DNA of 64,000 nt from Thelephora terrestris. Lineage: Eukaryota > Basidiomycota > Agaricomycetes > Thelephorales > Thelephoraceae. A model generated the notes under the pieces. It had not been told where the DNA came from and did no database searches. It saw only the letters and a program-made list of their open reading frames with translations. Position numbers and translations under genes: made by a program. Positions 1 to 11,566 of the stretch are shown here, in pieces (position 1 is the stretch's first letter; every line of letters begins with the position of its first letter). Where the stretch lies: NCBI GenBank assembly GCA_015956445.1, contig WIUZ02000021.1, positions 496,001 through 560,000 on the forward strand, written 5' to 3'.

Positions 1-1165
1 CAAAACCAAAAACGGCTTGAGCTGGTGGAATACCACAGTCATCCTTCGCAAGGCCTAAAGCCTGGATAGACACATCTAACGTTGAGCGATCGCCGTCGCG
101 CTCTTTCCGTCGCTGAGACTTCGAGGCCATCGTTGAAGCTCGCGGTGGGTGCGAGAAGCTGCGTAACACGGAAGCTGGAAGGAAGAAGCCGACAAAAGAG
201 GCGAGCGGTCATTTCCCAAGCACTCCTCGATCGGCTCGATCCGGCAATGGGCGTTGCCGAATTGGGATCCGGCTTTCGGCAAGCAACAGGGCCTGGGACC
301 GCCGGGAACCGCCGGGGACCAGCTGAGACCGCTCGTCTTTGAGTCTAGAGTATAGCTCGGTTACTGCCTTGGGCGCTGATTGGCATAGGACTCAGGCCAA
401 GTGTTCGGTGTAAGACTATGTCCCGTAAGACAAGTACAAGAAAGGATAAATTGTCGCCCCACCAGTAAGAGCTTGACTTCAATCCCACCGGGCTTGCTAG
501 CGCGATCAGCAGCGAGTTTGAGGGACTCAAAATGGTACGAAAGGCTAGTTGGCGTTGCGAATGTCCTGCTGTACATAACCTAGAATTCCGGGATCAGAAG
601 AGGACGCGGAAGGTCTACTATAGCTGGTAGTGGGTCCCTGGCAAGTGCGGCTTCAGCACACCCATATAGACGCTGCCCCGCTAGCACCGTATGGTAGTTG
701 AACAACAAACAACAGCTCCGTGGCTATGTCGCAAGAAGGTGAAGCTAGGGTCAAGGGCGCACGCGTTCGGAACGCGGATCCGGAGAATGATCAGAATGAG
801 AGCTTCATGGCTCGTGACTCGTGAGAATACTTGGTCCCAGTCCACTGCGCCTGCGTCCCATCTATGTACACCCGATCCAGCGTTCTCTAGTACTTGAGGT
901 TCCTCCCAACGGCCCGTAGGAGGCGGTGCGCGGACCAAGCGCTGCCGGGTGTCTTGGAGGGTGATCTGACGTGTTGTACCCGTCTTCCTGTGAACATGCA
1001 CCGCAACCGTCCCTTTCACTGTCAGGATTCCGCTTACCAGAACTCCACCCTGCTCCACCTGGACTTCGGGACATAAAGGATGACAACTGTCGTCTTGTCT
1101 ACCACAGAAATGTCATGCATACCCCACGCAGCCACCACCTCGTACCAGGCTCGAGGGCCAGCACC
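1..1165. other. No gene recognised
   Basis: Short open frames occur on both strands, but none has a recognisable domain, a convincing start context or splice-linked continuation. The right end is the 5' flank of the F-box gene that starts at 1166. I see no RNA gene or repeat here. Confidence 0.5.
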
Positions 1166-2315
1166 ATGCGAACCATCCCGTGGCACGATATCGCCGTCGA
1201 GGTCATCTCTCGCATCGATCCTAGCGATACCACAACACTCCTCGCGTGCACATTGACGCACCGATCGTGGACGCTTCCTGCCCAACGGCGTCTTTACCGC
1301 ACGCTCAGAATTCGGAATGGGGAAGCTATGCGCCGCTGGTATGAGTTTGAGGCGAAAGATAGGTTCGCACTCTACGTTCGTCATCTCATCTATTGCGGGG
1401 ACAAGGCCATTCCACTTCGTCCTCGCGACTTCTTGGATATATATGGTAGTCAGTTCTCGTGCTTCGGTAAAGTGGACACGTTGGAGATTCGGTACCTGGA
1501 ACTGGAGCGATTTGACCTCAACTTGTTCAGGCTTGCCTTTGGGCACCTTGTGAACACCCTCAAAGCTCTCCACATCAGCGACGTGGCAATGACGCTGAAG
1601 AAACTCCTCGAGCTTCTAAGCCTCTTCCCAAGACTCCAATGTCTCGGACTTTCCCGTTTTACGATAGGCCACGAACCTTCTCAAGCTATTAGCAAGCGGC
1701 CGGCTTTCCGTGGGACCCTTAACCTCTCTGGGCCGGCCAACGAGTACGGCCTCAGGTTCATCATAGATCTCACACGGAACCTTCCCAATTTCCCCTCGGT
1801 GCGGTTGCGGTTGAACCTCAGCGATCGCGCTACACGGCGCCTTCTTGAGATTCCGGCCATTGCGAAAAACGTTACCACGATGTTGTTAGGCTATCAAGAC
1901 GGTAAATCTGGTCCACTCCCCACGCGTGGGACTGTTTCTGACCGCGAGGTTTTGAACAGGTGCACCAGGATGTTTAGACCTCTCCCGATGTCACAACCTC
2001 CGCATGCTCTCCATTCGCGCGCAAGGTCGCCACGGGAGACTTTCAAACGATGTCAGCGCTCAGGAATTTTTCTGGCTGTTAGGAACAATCACTTCTCGCG
2101 AGCTAGAATTCATTATCGTTGAAGCGAGTCGTGGACTTTCGCTCATACGACCCAGTGCATGGGGACAATTTTTCAAAGCTTTTGCTGCGCTACAAGCCTC
2201 GTGTAGGAAATTGTCCATATTCGTGGGTCCTTATGAGAGGTTTATGGCAGAGAACTTTGTAAAGGGAGAGATATTGGTCCATTTTCTGGGATTTGAGAGA
2301 GAGTTAGACACTTGA
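1166..2315 (+). CDS. F-box/leucine-rich-repeat-like protein
   Basis: Two exons, 1166-1901 and 1960-2315, with a 58-nt intron (donor GTAAAT, acceptor CAG) whose removal keeps the frame (phase 1). The predicted protein has about 363 residues. The N-terminus (IPWHDIAVEVISRID, then a TLTHRSW stretch about 15 residues on) has the shape of the basidiomycete F-box. The rest has spaced leucine patterns; the splice junction itself restores an LRR-like line, LDLSRCHNLRMLSIR, which supports the intron. F-box proteins of this type bind Skp1 and recruit substrates to SCF ubiquitin ligases; large lineage-specific sets are typical of Agaricomycetes. An in-frame start 65 codons upstream exists, but 1166 places the F-box at the very N-terminus as is usual. 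The substrate cannot be inferred. Confidence 0.75.
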
Positions 2316-2514
2316 AGGTACACAACATTGTGTAGAAATACCCGATTTGCGTTTGAATGTTCAAATTGACTCCAGCCTACAGCCACGAGCGCATAGCGGC
2401 GGGCCAGTGCGAAAAACGAGTAAGCGTGGGAGAAAGTGAGCGGTGAGCGCCGCCGCAGCGGCTCCGAGCCTCGGAAATACAGCAGACACCACGAAACCCT
2501 TTGTATCACCAACG

Positions 2515-3637
2515 ATGTACGGATCCTACAACTCCCCTCCACCAGAACTCTCCAACAATCCCTTCCTCGAGCACACATCCAATCCACTGACGCGATATCC
2601 TGACGTCGGTAGCTACACATCGCCCACCGACCCACAGTTCACATCTTGGTCCGGCCAGCCCAATGGAGTCCCTCAACAACAGGGATATAACACCTACAAT
2701 CCACAGGCTGGACAACAACCATATGCTACTGGCTGGTCCGTAGGGTCACCCACCTACCAAACACAGGGATCGGGATTCGGGTACCCGCAGCAAACAGGTG
2801 GTGGAACTAGGTTCCAGCCATCTAGCTCGTTCGGTCAACAGCTTTCGTCTGCGATGGACGTTGGGGGGTTCGTTCAGGGCGGGCCAGGATACCAGCAGCA
2901 GCCACAACAGCAGTTTACCCCTGGGTACGGCACGCCGAACGGGTACAATCCGACTGGGGGCATACCTAATCAAATACAGACATCGCCGCCACCATATCAG
3001 CAAGCGATAAACTCCGGTTACCTATCAGAATTCGATCCGTACGGCTCCATTGGACAAGGGGGCTGGGATAGGCCGCAACAATCGCAGCAACCACAACAGC
3101 AGCAGGGTGGAGGGTTGACTAACGGCGGCGCGCTTAATTCGCAATCCGACCTCCACCCCCGCGAGTTCATCCAGAAATACAAAGCGGAGCTGGAAGCCTG
3201 GGACTCTTATTCGTGGAAGCAGCTGATGAACTCATTTGAATCACTGAGCAGGGCGTGGGAGAGGAGGATGCATGAGTTGGACATGAGGGTGAAGCAGCTG
3301 TCGACTAGCTGGAGCGTGGCAGGGCAACACGAGCTAGCCGAATATAAGAATGTAAGCCTCTTTTTCTTTAGCCCCTTTGCCCTCGGGAAACGGCTCATCC
3401 TCATGTCAGGTATTGAAAGACTCGGAATCGAGCTTTTGTCAGTCGATCCTACCGCTCGTTTCTTTATCCCATCCCCTGACCTTCTTGTTAGCATCGGTTG
3501 CAGCGTCCGCTTATCAATTGAAGGAAGCGCTGCAAGGCTACCGCCAGTCCACAGACATGGCAAGTAAACGGAGGGTCAGGGAAGCTGTGAATGCTGCTCT
3601 TCGCAGTCTTCCCGAGTATCCTTCTCCCAACTATTGA
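2515..3637 (+). CDS. Gln/Pro/Gly-rich protein with C-terminal helical domain
   Basis: Proposed exons 2515-3351, 3410-3437 and 3492-3637 (336 residues). Residues 1 to about 220 are low complexity, rich in Gln, Pro, Gly, Ser and Tyr. The last ~110 residues are charged and helical (HPREFIQKYKAELEAWDSYS onward), ending in SLPEYPSPNY. The middle exon is only 28 nt; it is supported because both introns (GTAAGC-CAG, 58 nt; GTCAGT-TAG, 54 nt) are canonical and phases match. Reading through the second intron would insert a hydrophobic stretch that looks like translated intron. The frame stays open upstream to 2443, but 2515 is the first ATG. I do not recognise the family. Disordered Q/P tails suggest a scaffold or adaptor, which is only inference. 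Confidence 0.65.
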
Positions 3638-3950
3638 TCCGATCAACTCAACGAATTCTCCATCGGGTTACGAACGTTAGCATATAGGGCTTGGTTTGTT
3701 GTGATCTCTCTGTTGTATTTGATTCTTGTAAAGATATATAGCAACTCACCGAAACAGACACGTATAATGACAAAGGTGGTACACATGCGAAGTCCAAAGC
3801 GTCGTTTAGCGAAGAGTGGGATCAAATTAAGTACAAAAAAATCAAGAACTCGCAGGGCCTTCAAGAAACAGTCTAATCGTGAGCGTTGCGAACTTTCGGT
3901 ACTGGGAGGAGACCGAGGATTCCAAATGCGAGGGCGTAGAGGCCTGTGGC
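3638..3950. other. Convergent intergenic region
   Basis: AT-rich sequence between the stop of the Q/P-rich gene and the 3' end of the opposing membrane-protein candidate. It probably holds the two 3' UTRs. No further gene is seen. Confidence 0.4.
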
Positions 3951-4585
3951 TTAACGCGGTATTTGAGATGTTTGTAAACACTGGAGGAGCGGTTTCTTAC
4001 TGGCGATAACACCCCGAGCATAACCAAGAGTAGTCCAATGCCCTAGGGTGAACACGGAGAGGGACCACCCCAATACGATCGAGGCGGTCAGGATCTTCCC
4101 AAGCGTCAGTCTCTGATCGACGACTCGAGTATCCACAAACACTCACCGGTATCACCGTTGATAGTGGTCCAGACTCTCTCCACGAGCGATACTATCCAGA
4201 ACCCAGAAAGTATTTCGACTAAGAATTGCAGCCGAACCACGATCGAAACCGAACCGCGAGGGTTGGGAAGGGGACGTACGTTTGGTTGTTCCCCCTTGAT
4301 GAGAGGCAGCAAGAGAATGTACACGAACAGTGAAACGGTCAACAGGGCGAGAGTCAACGAGAGAAACGCCGAGTTGCTGCGAGGGCAAAACTCCGTGAGC
4401 CCCAACTGTTCACCCCAAAAAATGTGGCGTCAAACTCACCCCGCCAGCCAACTGCCATGTGTCAAATTTTCGTGCGAGAGGATTCGGAGGAACTCTGAGA
4501 TTGTCCCATAGTAGTAGGTGATGAGAGCGCCGGGGAGTATGTACTCAAGCTGGCGGATCGTATGCCTTGATACGAGACTGGACAT
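3951..4585 (-). CDS. Putative multi-pass membrane protein, exon structure partly unresolved
   Basis: Reading the minus strand from an ATG at 4585 gives MSSLVSRHTIRQLEYILPGA and a first hydrophobic segment. A clean 66-nt-class intron (GTGAGT to CGCAG, phase 2, about 4442-4377) joins it to a second exon with a strong membrane segment (LTLALLTVSLFVYILLLPLI). The frame stays open through a third hydrophobic stretch (FWIVSLVERVW). A fourth (LTASIVLGWSLSVFTLGHW) lies further downstream in another frame, and I could not find a GT-AG pair that joins it without a stop. The gene may therefore be shorter, have an unusual intron, or be damaged. The family is not recognised; three or four transmembrane helices are likely. 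Confidence 0.45.
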
Positions 4586-5498
4586 GGCTCAAGTCGAGCG
4601 ATCCACTGAGGGGAGGTCCGTTTTCACATGCAACGTCGTTCGCGCAGAGGAAGTCACGGTTGATCCGTCCCGGGAGTTTCCGAATCGATGCCGGAGTCTC
4701 TGCTCTCAACTTGAGGTCGAATTTCAGCCTAGACAGGGCCACCTTTACCGCGGACACACCTCGGTCGCGGAGGCTTACAACGAGGTCATCTGACCTGCGA
4801 TACTGGCCGTCAGAGGTGCACGATAGCGGCGGATAGTTCCTGCTTCAAGTGGGGATAGTGTCTGGGTGTCCAGAGCGGCACGACGAGAACCTCTAACGGT
4901 ATTTCTCACTCAATGTGAACCAAGGTAAATGGGGCTCTTAAATCACAGCTGGACCGAACTAGCTGAGGTGTAAAACACCGCTGGAGTCTGATCTACTCGG
5001 GGTGACACGGCTTTTCTGCCATAAATTCCTGGTGGATGTCCCTGCTGTTTACCGCATCCCCTCCTTCCCGACTTAAAGAAAAAGGCCGTATCTCCTGGAC
5101 AATTTCCGGTCGCATTTCCCGTCTCGACGACTTGCTCGAAATGCTTCAGATCGCATCATGATCCATCACGAAGAACACTTCCGGATCATGACCTTGAGTC
5201 GTTGCAGGTTCGCGACTCCTCCAGCTGGTCTCATACGGGAAGAGGGAAGACGTCCCGGAAGGCTTGTTACGTTTCTACCAATTTTTATTCTCGTTTCTCC
5301 ATGCTCCGGAGGGCTTGTGAGTTCCTCCCGATCTGACAGAAGCCGAATAAAGTGCGACGATTCTGAGATGTACCACGGTTTTAGAGAGGCAGCTCTTGTA
5401 ATCATGAGGTTAGAATCGAAGTGTTTCCCGTTCGTTTGTCGAGTACTCGAACCATTTTTGGGTGTGGATGATTTGCAAGTAATGGCTAACGTGCACAT
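4586..5498. other. No gene assigned
   Basis: The left part is the 5' flank of the minus-strand membrane-protein candidate. Short open frames are present on both strands, including a 110-codon minus-strand frame (5166-5498), but none has a motif I can name. Confidence 0.35.
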
Positions 5499-5501
5499 TT
5501 C

Positions 5502-6142
5502 TCACACAGCGACCAGAGTGAACGGCCCACCAACCACCTCAGGCACTGATTCCTTGCCAGATACCCCCCTGGGTAGACCTTTCATCGGTGCCGTACTCTC
5601 CGGAACGATCATCCTGACTTCAAGATATCCAGTTTGTGGGGCTTTTACGATCAATTCATATGTATAAGGCCCAGCCCTGGTCTCTCCCATTTTGTCGGTG
5701 GTGTTACGTGGGAAACTAGGGCTGGAAAGGTGCGGTAACTTCGTTACCAGGTGATTGGGTCCCGAGCTGTATATCACACGGCTGCAACTTACCTCGTTGA
5801 CTTCGTTGCAATTGTGGCAAACTTGGTATCGGCGTTATGCGGTCCGGCAGAATATACATCCTCATTTGTGGGATCTTCAGGCGACCGCAGTTACAGCAGC
5901 CACTTCCCAGAATCCCTTGGCTTTGCTGCGTGGGCCGATGACGGTACTGCATGACATCAGCAAATCCGGTTTGCGATTTGGGCGGAGGGTTTCGAAGTCA
6001 GCGCTTGGGTGCGGGATTTGCTCAAAAGCCGATTGGAGAACAACCGCCAAGGGGGTCGGTAATGCCACCGCCAGTGGTGTGCGGGACGAGGCAAGCCATT
6101 AGATGTTTTGTACATACTTACATCACTTGCCAACACTTTCAC
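5502..6142 (-). CDS. Possible small gene of unknown function
   Basis: The minus strand has an open frame (5502-5777) whose product contains a soluble-looking stretch (AGPYTYELIVKAPQTGYLEV). It is preceded by a plausible intron (GTAAGT to TTTCCAG, about 5792-5720) and by further open sequence up to an ATG near 6142. Exons upstream of this intron could not be placed with confidence, and the plus strand carries a 169-codon frame across the same place. I do not recognise the family. It may be a decayed gene. Left in because the splice signals and amino-acid composition are better than for the surrounding frames. Confidence 0.25.
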
Positions 6143-6200
6143 TTCGTAGCAGGTGTCGCACGGAACGCAGTTTCCACTGCTGTCATCAAGACTTCGTGAG

Positions 6201-6215
6201 CGGAGGAATCCTCCG
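6201..6215. promoter_or_regulatory. CGG-N9-CCG palindrome upstream of P450 pseudogene
   Basis: CGGAGGAATCCTCCG; with its flanking bases it is a near-perfect 17-bp palindrome. It lies about 200 bp before the decayed P450 start and aligns with the same element before P450 copies A, B and C. CGG...CCG half-sites are the classical target of dimeric Zn2Cys6 fungal regulators; the assignment is inference. Confidence 0.5.
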
Positions 6216-6418
6216 CATCAGCAGCGTCACCCGATAAATCACCAATAGCCACCGAGCCCCCAAACTCAAATCTTCATGTAAAGGAGAAGGGTCCGGTGAA
6301 TGTTGTGTTGCCATAATGGAGGGTCAGGAAGGGATCGTGGTTATTTAATTCGTCATCCCAAAAAGCCGCGATCTTTGGTGTCGATGGTAACTAGAGCTCA
6401 GCCCTACCCACCGCAGGA

Positions 6419-6945
6419 CTGACTCGCAGCAAGTAGCGCTAGCAATCTACGGAGCCACAGCGGCCTGCGTCTGGTACAAGCATTGACGCACTCTTTCAAT
6501 CAGCGATGTTTCAGGACCGAAAGACCCATCTTGGATAGCATCCTACAGACTGGCGCCACTCTCTCAAAAATGCGAAGCGGGACATGGGGTGGAGGGCTTC
6601 TCGGTGTGCTTCTTTTCTTGGAGGTCAGATTCGGTGCAGCCATCGTTGTGGGTCGCCCACCAAAAGCCATCCGCCGTGACCTCCAAGGCTCTAAATTCTA
6701 GATGAGAAACTGCACGGTGAATCGCATCTCATCTTTCGCGTAGCTTATTTCCTGATTTCGAATTTAGCAAATTCATGGCAGATTCGCACCGCGGGATCGG
6801 GACAAGCTGTGAACATAAATGGTCAGAAATTGGCATCGATGTAGGTGCTCTCGACTATCACGCCGGTTGTTTAGGAAACACCGACAACAAGCTCTTCAAA
6901 TCGTATGAGACGAGAGCCGACCCTCCAGGAGTTGCATTCGACCTA
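6419..6945 (+). pseudogene. Cytochrome P450 pseudogene (decayed relative of copies A, B, C)
   Basis: The nucleotide sequence aligns with the N-terminal exon of the intact P450 copies (start region to the PSWIYG region). It then aligns with the stretch around the exon-2/exon-3 border, and near 6840-6915 with the exon encoding DYDFGALE...TDNK. The start ATG is lost, a stop follows within five codons, and most of exons 3 to 5 is missing or scrambled. Around 6921-6940 a short match to the haem-binding exon follows directly, implying an internal deletion of the region between exons 6 and 13. It is a dead gene copy carrying a relic of the same promoter module as the live copies. Confidence 0.8.
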
Positions 6946-7604
6946 TGAACCCGTTGGGCTAAATCGTCAGGACGATAACACAATGGACATTGCGCCTTCG
7001 GACGCGGTTGACAACATAAGCGGCACAATCCCTATCTGGACTTTTAGCCTCTCCTCCCAAAACGCGTCCTCCCCACCTCCGGATTCACGGTCAGGTTCCA
7101 GTCTAGTTCACCGCGAACCTCAAGGACCTGCGGAGCGGGAAATGAGATGCCTAAATGGATCCCCGAGGAAAGATCGAAGCCCTTCATGTCGCGCGAGCTT
7201 TTTCAGAAGCAACCAATGAGGCCTCCGGCCGCATACACTAGACCTAGAGGCCTGATCTTTGCCTGAGGGCATCTAGATTTGCTCTCGGCCCGGGAGCATT
7301 CCAGCATTCGCACGGCGCGCCCAAGCCACAGTTTTATTTTTTACGTTTTCAAAGGAATGCGGGTTACACGGGCGAATCGTGCTACCGCGAACGTCATTTT
7401 CAACTCCTTGGCTCAACAAGATCATCCAGACTTTCACTCGTGGGAGTCTGACGTGTCCGCACCTTGAGGGCCTTCGCTCGTTCAATGACGTGGTGCAAGC
7501 CACGAGATCTTTTCTAATCACTTTGCTTCCGATATCACTTAGTGGAAGGTGTCGTGTGGACTGCAGCTGTCGCCGCGCTCGACTAGGGTCCAGGACCTCG
7601 CGAG

Positions 7605-7618
7605 CGGGGGTTCTTCCG
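7605..7618. promoter_or_regulatory. CGG-N8-CCG palindrome upstream of P450 copy A
   Basis: CGGGGGTTCTTCCG, about 360 bp upstream of the ATG at 7980. It is the weakest member of the four-copy element; the spacer is one base shorter. Confidence 0.4.
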
Positions 7619-7920
7619 ATCATCTGGACATCAGATGTATCCACTTTCAACTCAACAATGCCTTCTGATTGCCGGAAAAGGCTTCCTGGGTCGAGATTAT
7701 GGAGCCTTACCACTTTGGGTCCTACCTCCGCCCACCTCTAGCGGGCAGCCACTCTTGTTGAAGTCTTCCCACGAAATGCGGATGCGACACGCAGTCAACC
7801 TCATGCCATAATCACCGCAGACGGTGCAGGAAATTCAAGCGCACCCGTCTTCCTTGGCTTGTGGTATGCTACCGTTTGCAGTGTCGCATGTGGAGGTGGG
7901 TCTTTTTAATATGCCATCCG

Positions 7921-7929
7921 TATATATAA
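7921..7929 (+). promoter_or_regulatory. TATA box of P450 copy A
   Basis: TATATATAA, 59 bp before the proposed start codon. P450 copy C has a TATAAG at a similar distance (52154-52159). Confidence 0.5.
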
Positions 7930-7979
7930 GCTCTGATCCTGCTCGACGGGAGGTAAATCCTGCCCCTACCCACCTTAGG

Positions 7980-10360
7980 ATGGAACCCCAACAAGCAGCA
8001 CTCGCGATCTGTGGAGTCACAGCGGCCTACATCTTGTACAAACGGTATCGCACCTTTGCGATCAGCGATATCCCAGGACCGAAAAATCCATCTTGGATAT
8101 ACGGTATAAGTTCTGCATCCCCCACAAATCAATGGCATTTGCTCACAGGGCCCCGAACAGGACACGCGTGGTGGAGGTTCTCTGCGGAGTTCAACCTCGT
8201 CGAGAAGAGTCTTCTGGAAGAATACGGCGCCGTATCTCGCTGGAACGGGTTGCTTGGGGTGTGCTTCCAAACTTTTCGGGATCAGGCACAGCGCGGTCCT
8301 CGCTAATGCTATCATGCAGGAAGAACGCTTGTGGGTCGCTGACCCCAAGGCCATCCATCATATCCTCCAAGACTCTAATCGTCTATACGAGAAACCGCAC
8401 GCCGTGACAGAACAGCTCACAGCTTTTTTCGACTCCGGTATCATCGCGGTTGAAGGTGAATTGCCCTCACTCTTACGTGATTTACTTACCAACTTCGAAC
8501 CCAGGAGATGCACACCAACGGCAGAGGAGAGCCATGAATCCGGCCTTCGGACTTGTTGAAGCCAAGGCTTTGTATCCCTACTTCGCCGGGTGCTCTAATT
8601 CCGTGAGTCACCGTCCTATCCGCAGGTGATCGTTGATCTCTAAACTCGACGACTCTCGATAGCTCGCGGAAAAATGGCACGAGATTATTTCGACCACGGA
8701 TTCGGGAAATGTTGCGATTATAAATGTAAATTCCTGGCTCAGCAAAGCAACGCTTGATGCGTACGTCAGAGATTTCAGTGCATTTGTATACAGTGTTCAC
8801 TGATCCTCAATCAGCATCGGTGCAGGTGCTTTTGACTACGATTTTGGTGCTTTGGAGGACGCCGACAATAAGCTCACCAAGTCATATGCGAACCTGATGT
8901 GCGGACACCTTCCCTTTAATACAAGGAAAACTCTGACGACTGGCTTTAATAGTTACGATGCATTTGGAACGCCTTCCAAGGAACGTCTGTTTATGATGGA
9001 AGCCTTTAAATGGGCCCCCAAAGGAGGGGGACTCTGGATTTCCAACAGGAACAAGAGCCCGGGAATGAGGAAACTCCGGGAGCACAAGGCGTATGCGCAG
9101 GAGGTTGCTGCCAAGCTTGTTGAGGAGAAAAAACAAGCGCTGAAAGATGGCACCCCTCAAAAGGATCTCCTCAGCTTACTCGGTCCGTCTTTCATTTCCT
9201 TTGCGTAGCACGGCAAGGGGTACAACTTTCGGTTCTCCAGTCAAGGCAAACTCGACCCTGCGACCAGATTTACGGCTGACCGACGACGAAATCACCGCCC
9301 AAGTCCGGTGAGACAACTTGTATGACAAAAAACAACCTCATCTCATCCTTGATGCAGAACGATCATCTTCGCGGGCCACGAGACTACGTCAAAAACGGTC
9401 AGCTCCTCCTTACATCTCGACTCTTTATCTATCTGAACCAGTCACGCAGCTGACGTTCGGCCTGTGGGAACTTGCCAATAAGCGGCATGTACAAGAAAGA
9501 CTCCGAGGAGAAATCCGGGAAACGCTGGGGCGAATCAGAGCCAGGGGTGATAGTGATTTCACCGTGAACGACTTTGACGCAATGCCGTACCTGCTCGCCG
9601 TGGGAAAGGTTCGTCGGGAGCCGACCTATCTTTTGACGAAAGCTAACCCTTCACTCCGCCCAGGAAATCTTGAGGCACTACTCGCTCGCGACTGAACTCG
9701 CGCGCGCGCCTAAGAAAGACGATGCCCTGCCCCTCTCGAAGCCCGTTGTTGGTCTGTCCGGAAAGGTTTACACAGAATTGCCGATTCCTGCGGGGACAGT
9801 CGTGACGGTCTCGACGGTTGGATACAATTTGTACGTTTTTCCTCTCTGTCTGGATTCCCGTGTGAATCATGGTGATTGAGTCTTGTTCCCGTGTTTCGCA
9901 GGAACAAAGACGTTTGGGGGCCGGACGCTTACGAATTTCGACCTGAGCGATGGTTCAATATGAACGAAAAGCCTGAGTCGCCCGTCGGGGTTTATGGCAA
10001 CCTGTGCGTAACGGATTTTCGCGCCTACACATGTACCGTGGGTTGAGATTCTTTGATTCAGCGCTTCATTCTCCGGAGGCCACAGGAGTTGCATCGGATG
10101 GCGATTCGCGTAAGTCTCGTCGCGTTGCGGCCACATGCTGAGCGGGAGTGAATCAACTGATTGACTGGTTGTCCGTCATTAGCGTCATCGAGTTTCATAC
10201 GTTCCTGGTCACGCTTGTCGGGCAATTTGACTTCTCTGTCCCAGAAAACGGAATGGCAATAAAGAAACTGAAGATACCGGGGGTTTCACCAATAGTAGTT
10301 GGGGAGGAACACAAAGGGCCGCAGATGTCGCTCAAGGTTACCGTTGTTGGAATTGAGTAG
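7980..10360 (+). CDS. Cytochrome P450, copy A (intact, 14 exons)
   Basis: Exons: 7980-8103, 8149-8258, 8320-8455, 8505-8602, 8663-8760, 8815-8898, 8953-9182, 9241-9307, 9358-9397, 9450-9608, 9664-9830, 9902-10003, 10062-10109, 10183-10360. All phases agree, giving 546 residues, normal for a fungal P450. Visible family marks: N-terminal hydrophobic anchor, proline hinge (PGPKNPSWIYG), a C-helix-like DAHQRQRR, I-helix FAGHETTSKT (the oxygen-activation Thr), K-helix EILR, FRPERW, and haem loop FSGGHRSCIG with Cys482 as thiolate ligand. The haem loop has His where copies B and C have Tyr. It should be an ER-anchored monooxygenase using a P450 reductase encoded elsewhere; the substrate is unknown. 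Intron positions are the same as in B and C. Confidence 0.9.
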
Positions 10361-11566
10361 GGGTTGTAATGATTTAAGGCAGTTAAATATGGGTTTGCGC
10401 GTATACGAGGTTGTGTGTTAAACGTTATTAAGCGAGACCACCATAGGAGCTCCCCCGGTGCACCAGCCGCCGCGAGGGGTGTCCCAGTGTCCAGCATCGT
10501 GCTTCCGGCGGCAAAAACATTTTTACTTCGACGCAGGGCACAGATTAGTAGCACTGATGCATGTGTACATACCTCGTTTTTTCGCAGAACCACAGGTGAG
10601 CCGGATTGGCAGATCCAGGGCACAGCCTGTGATAGCACATCGCTGGAATCCGATTCACCTGACTTTCCTCTGCTCGCTCAATATCCTGGTGGGGAGCACC
10701 ACTGTCCACTGTCCCTCGCCGGCCCAGTCTTCAATCCCAACGCACGCGATCGCAAGAGGGGCCTTGCCACATCAGGTTTAAACTTTTGAGCCTGCTTTAT
10801 CAGCATCAAATCTTAAGGCGTCGCCCTAGGTATCATCCCCTTCTTAACCATGTTCACCCCGCCTCTGAACTCAAGGCTGGAGTCCAGCGATACCCGCCAC
10901 TTGTGACTTAACTTTTTGAACGTGGCTGCGTGCGTGGTCGACCCTGGTCGACCTTCTCAAACTTGCTGAGATTTGCAAATCAGGAGCTAGTTACTAAATC
11001 TGGTAATTTCAGCCGGTGATGGCCACTGAAAAGGGCGTCTCTCTGGGAGGCGACTGAATCCCAGTCGATCCGGGTGGCCGAAGCTCAGTCGCTGTATTGT
11101 TCCCAATGTTCGCTAATAAGGAAAAAAATCCAAGTTTCCGCGGGCGAGGAGACTCTAGATTGGCTCCAACGGTGGCCTCGGGTGAGCCCGCTCCTAAGGT
11201 TCACGCGATCGGCCAGCCGACCGCCTCCTTTCCCGAGGCGATCACCTCAGGCAGTTGCGGAGCAGACTTTGAAGCGTTGACATCTCCATTCAAAGATTCC
11301 TCCCCCTGCGTGTTCCGCTCAGGTTGGCTGGTGATGGGACGGTTTACCCGAAGACCAATAGACAACCAGATTTTTCCATTTTTCCATTCACGATAGAATT
11401 TTACTGACCGATATGGCAGTTCTCAGACTCCCCCTCAGACGAAGCCTCTCGACCCACTGGGGCTGTATTGTCCCCGGCGTTCTCTTGGGAAAAAATCATC
11501 ACCCAAGTCCCCGGGACTCAAATAAAACTCCGAGTCCCCTGCTCTATCTCCCTTACTGCTGACCCC
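10361..11566. other. 3' flank of P450 copy A, then 5' flank of the next P450
   Basis: The first ~130 bp resembles the 3' flank of copy C (54593-54710), including an AGGAGCTCCCCCGGTGCACC-like run, so the duplication extended past the stop codon. No gene is seen in the rest. Confidence 0.5.

Larger units (their letters stand above)
6946..7979. other. Promoter region of P450 copy A with shared upstream module
   Basis: No gene is seen. The stretch near 7570-7690 is similar to upstream sequence at 6180-6240, 14040-14140 and 51910-51995, including the run TTTCAACTCAACAATGCC shared with 14108-14125. It is part of the duplicated promoter module of the P450 family. Confidence 0.55.

Noticed and set aside
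5158-5667. 169-codon plus-strand open frame
   Set aside because: No domain, no splice continuation and a composition typical of translated non-coding DNA; the minus strand of the same region is a somewhat better candidate.
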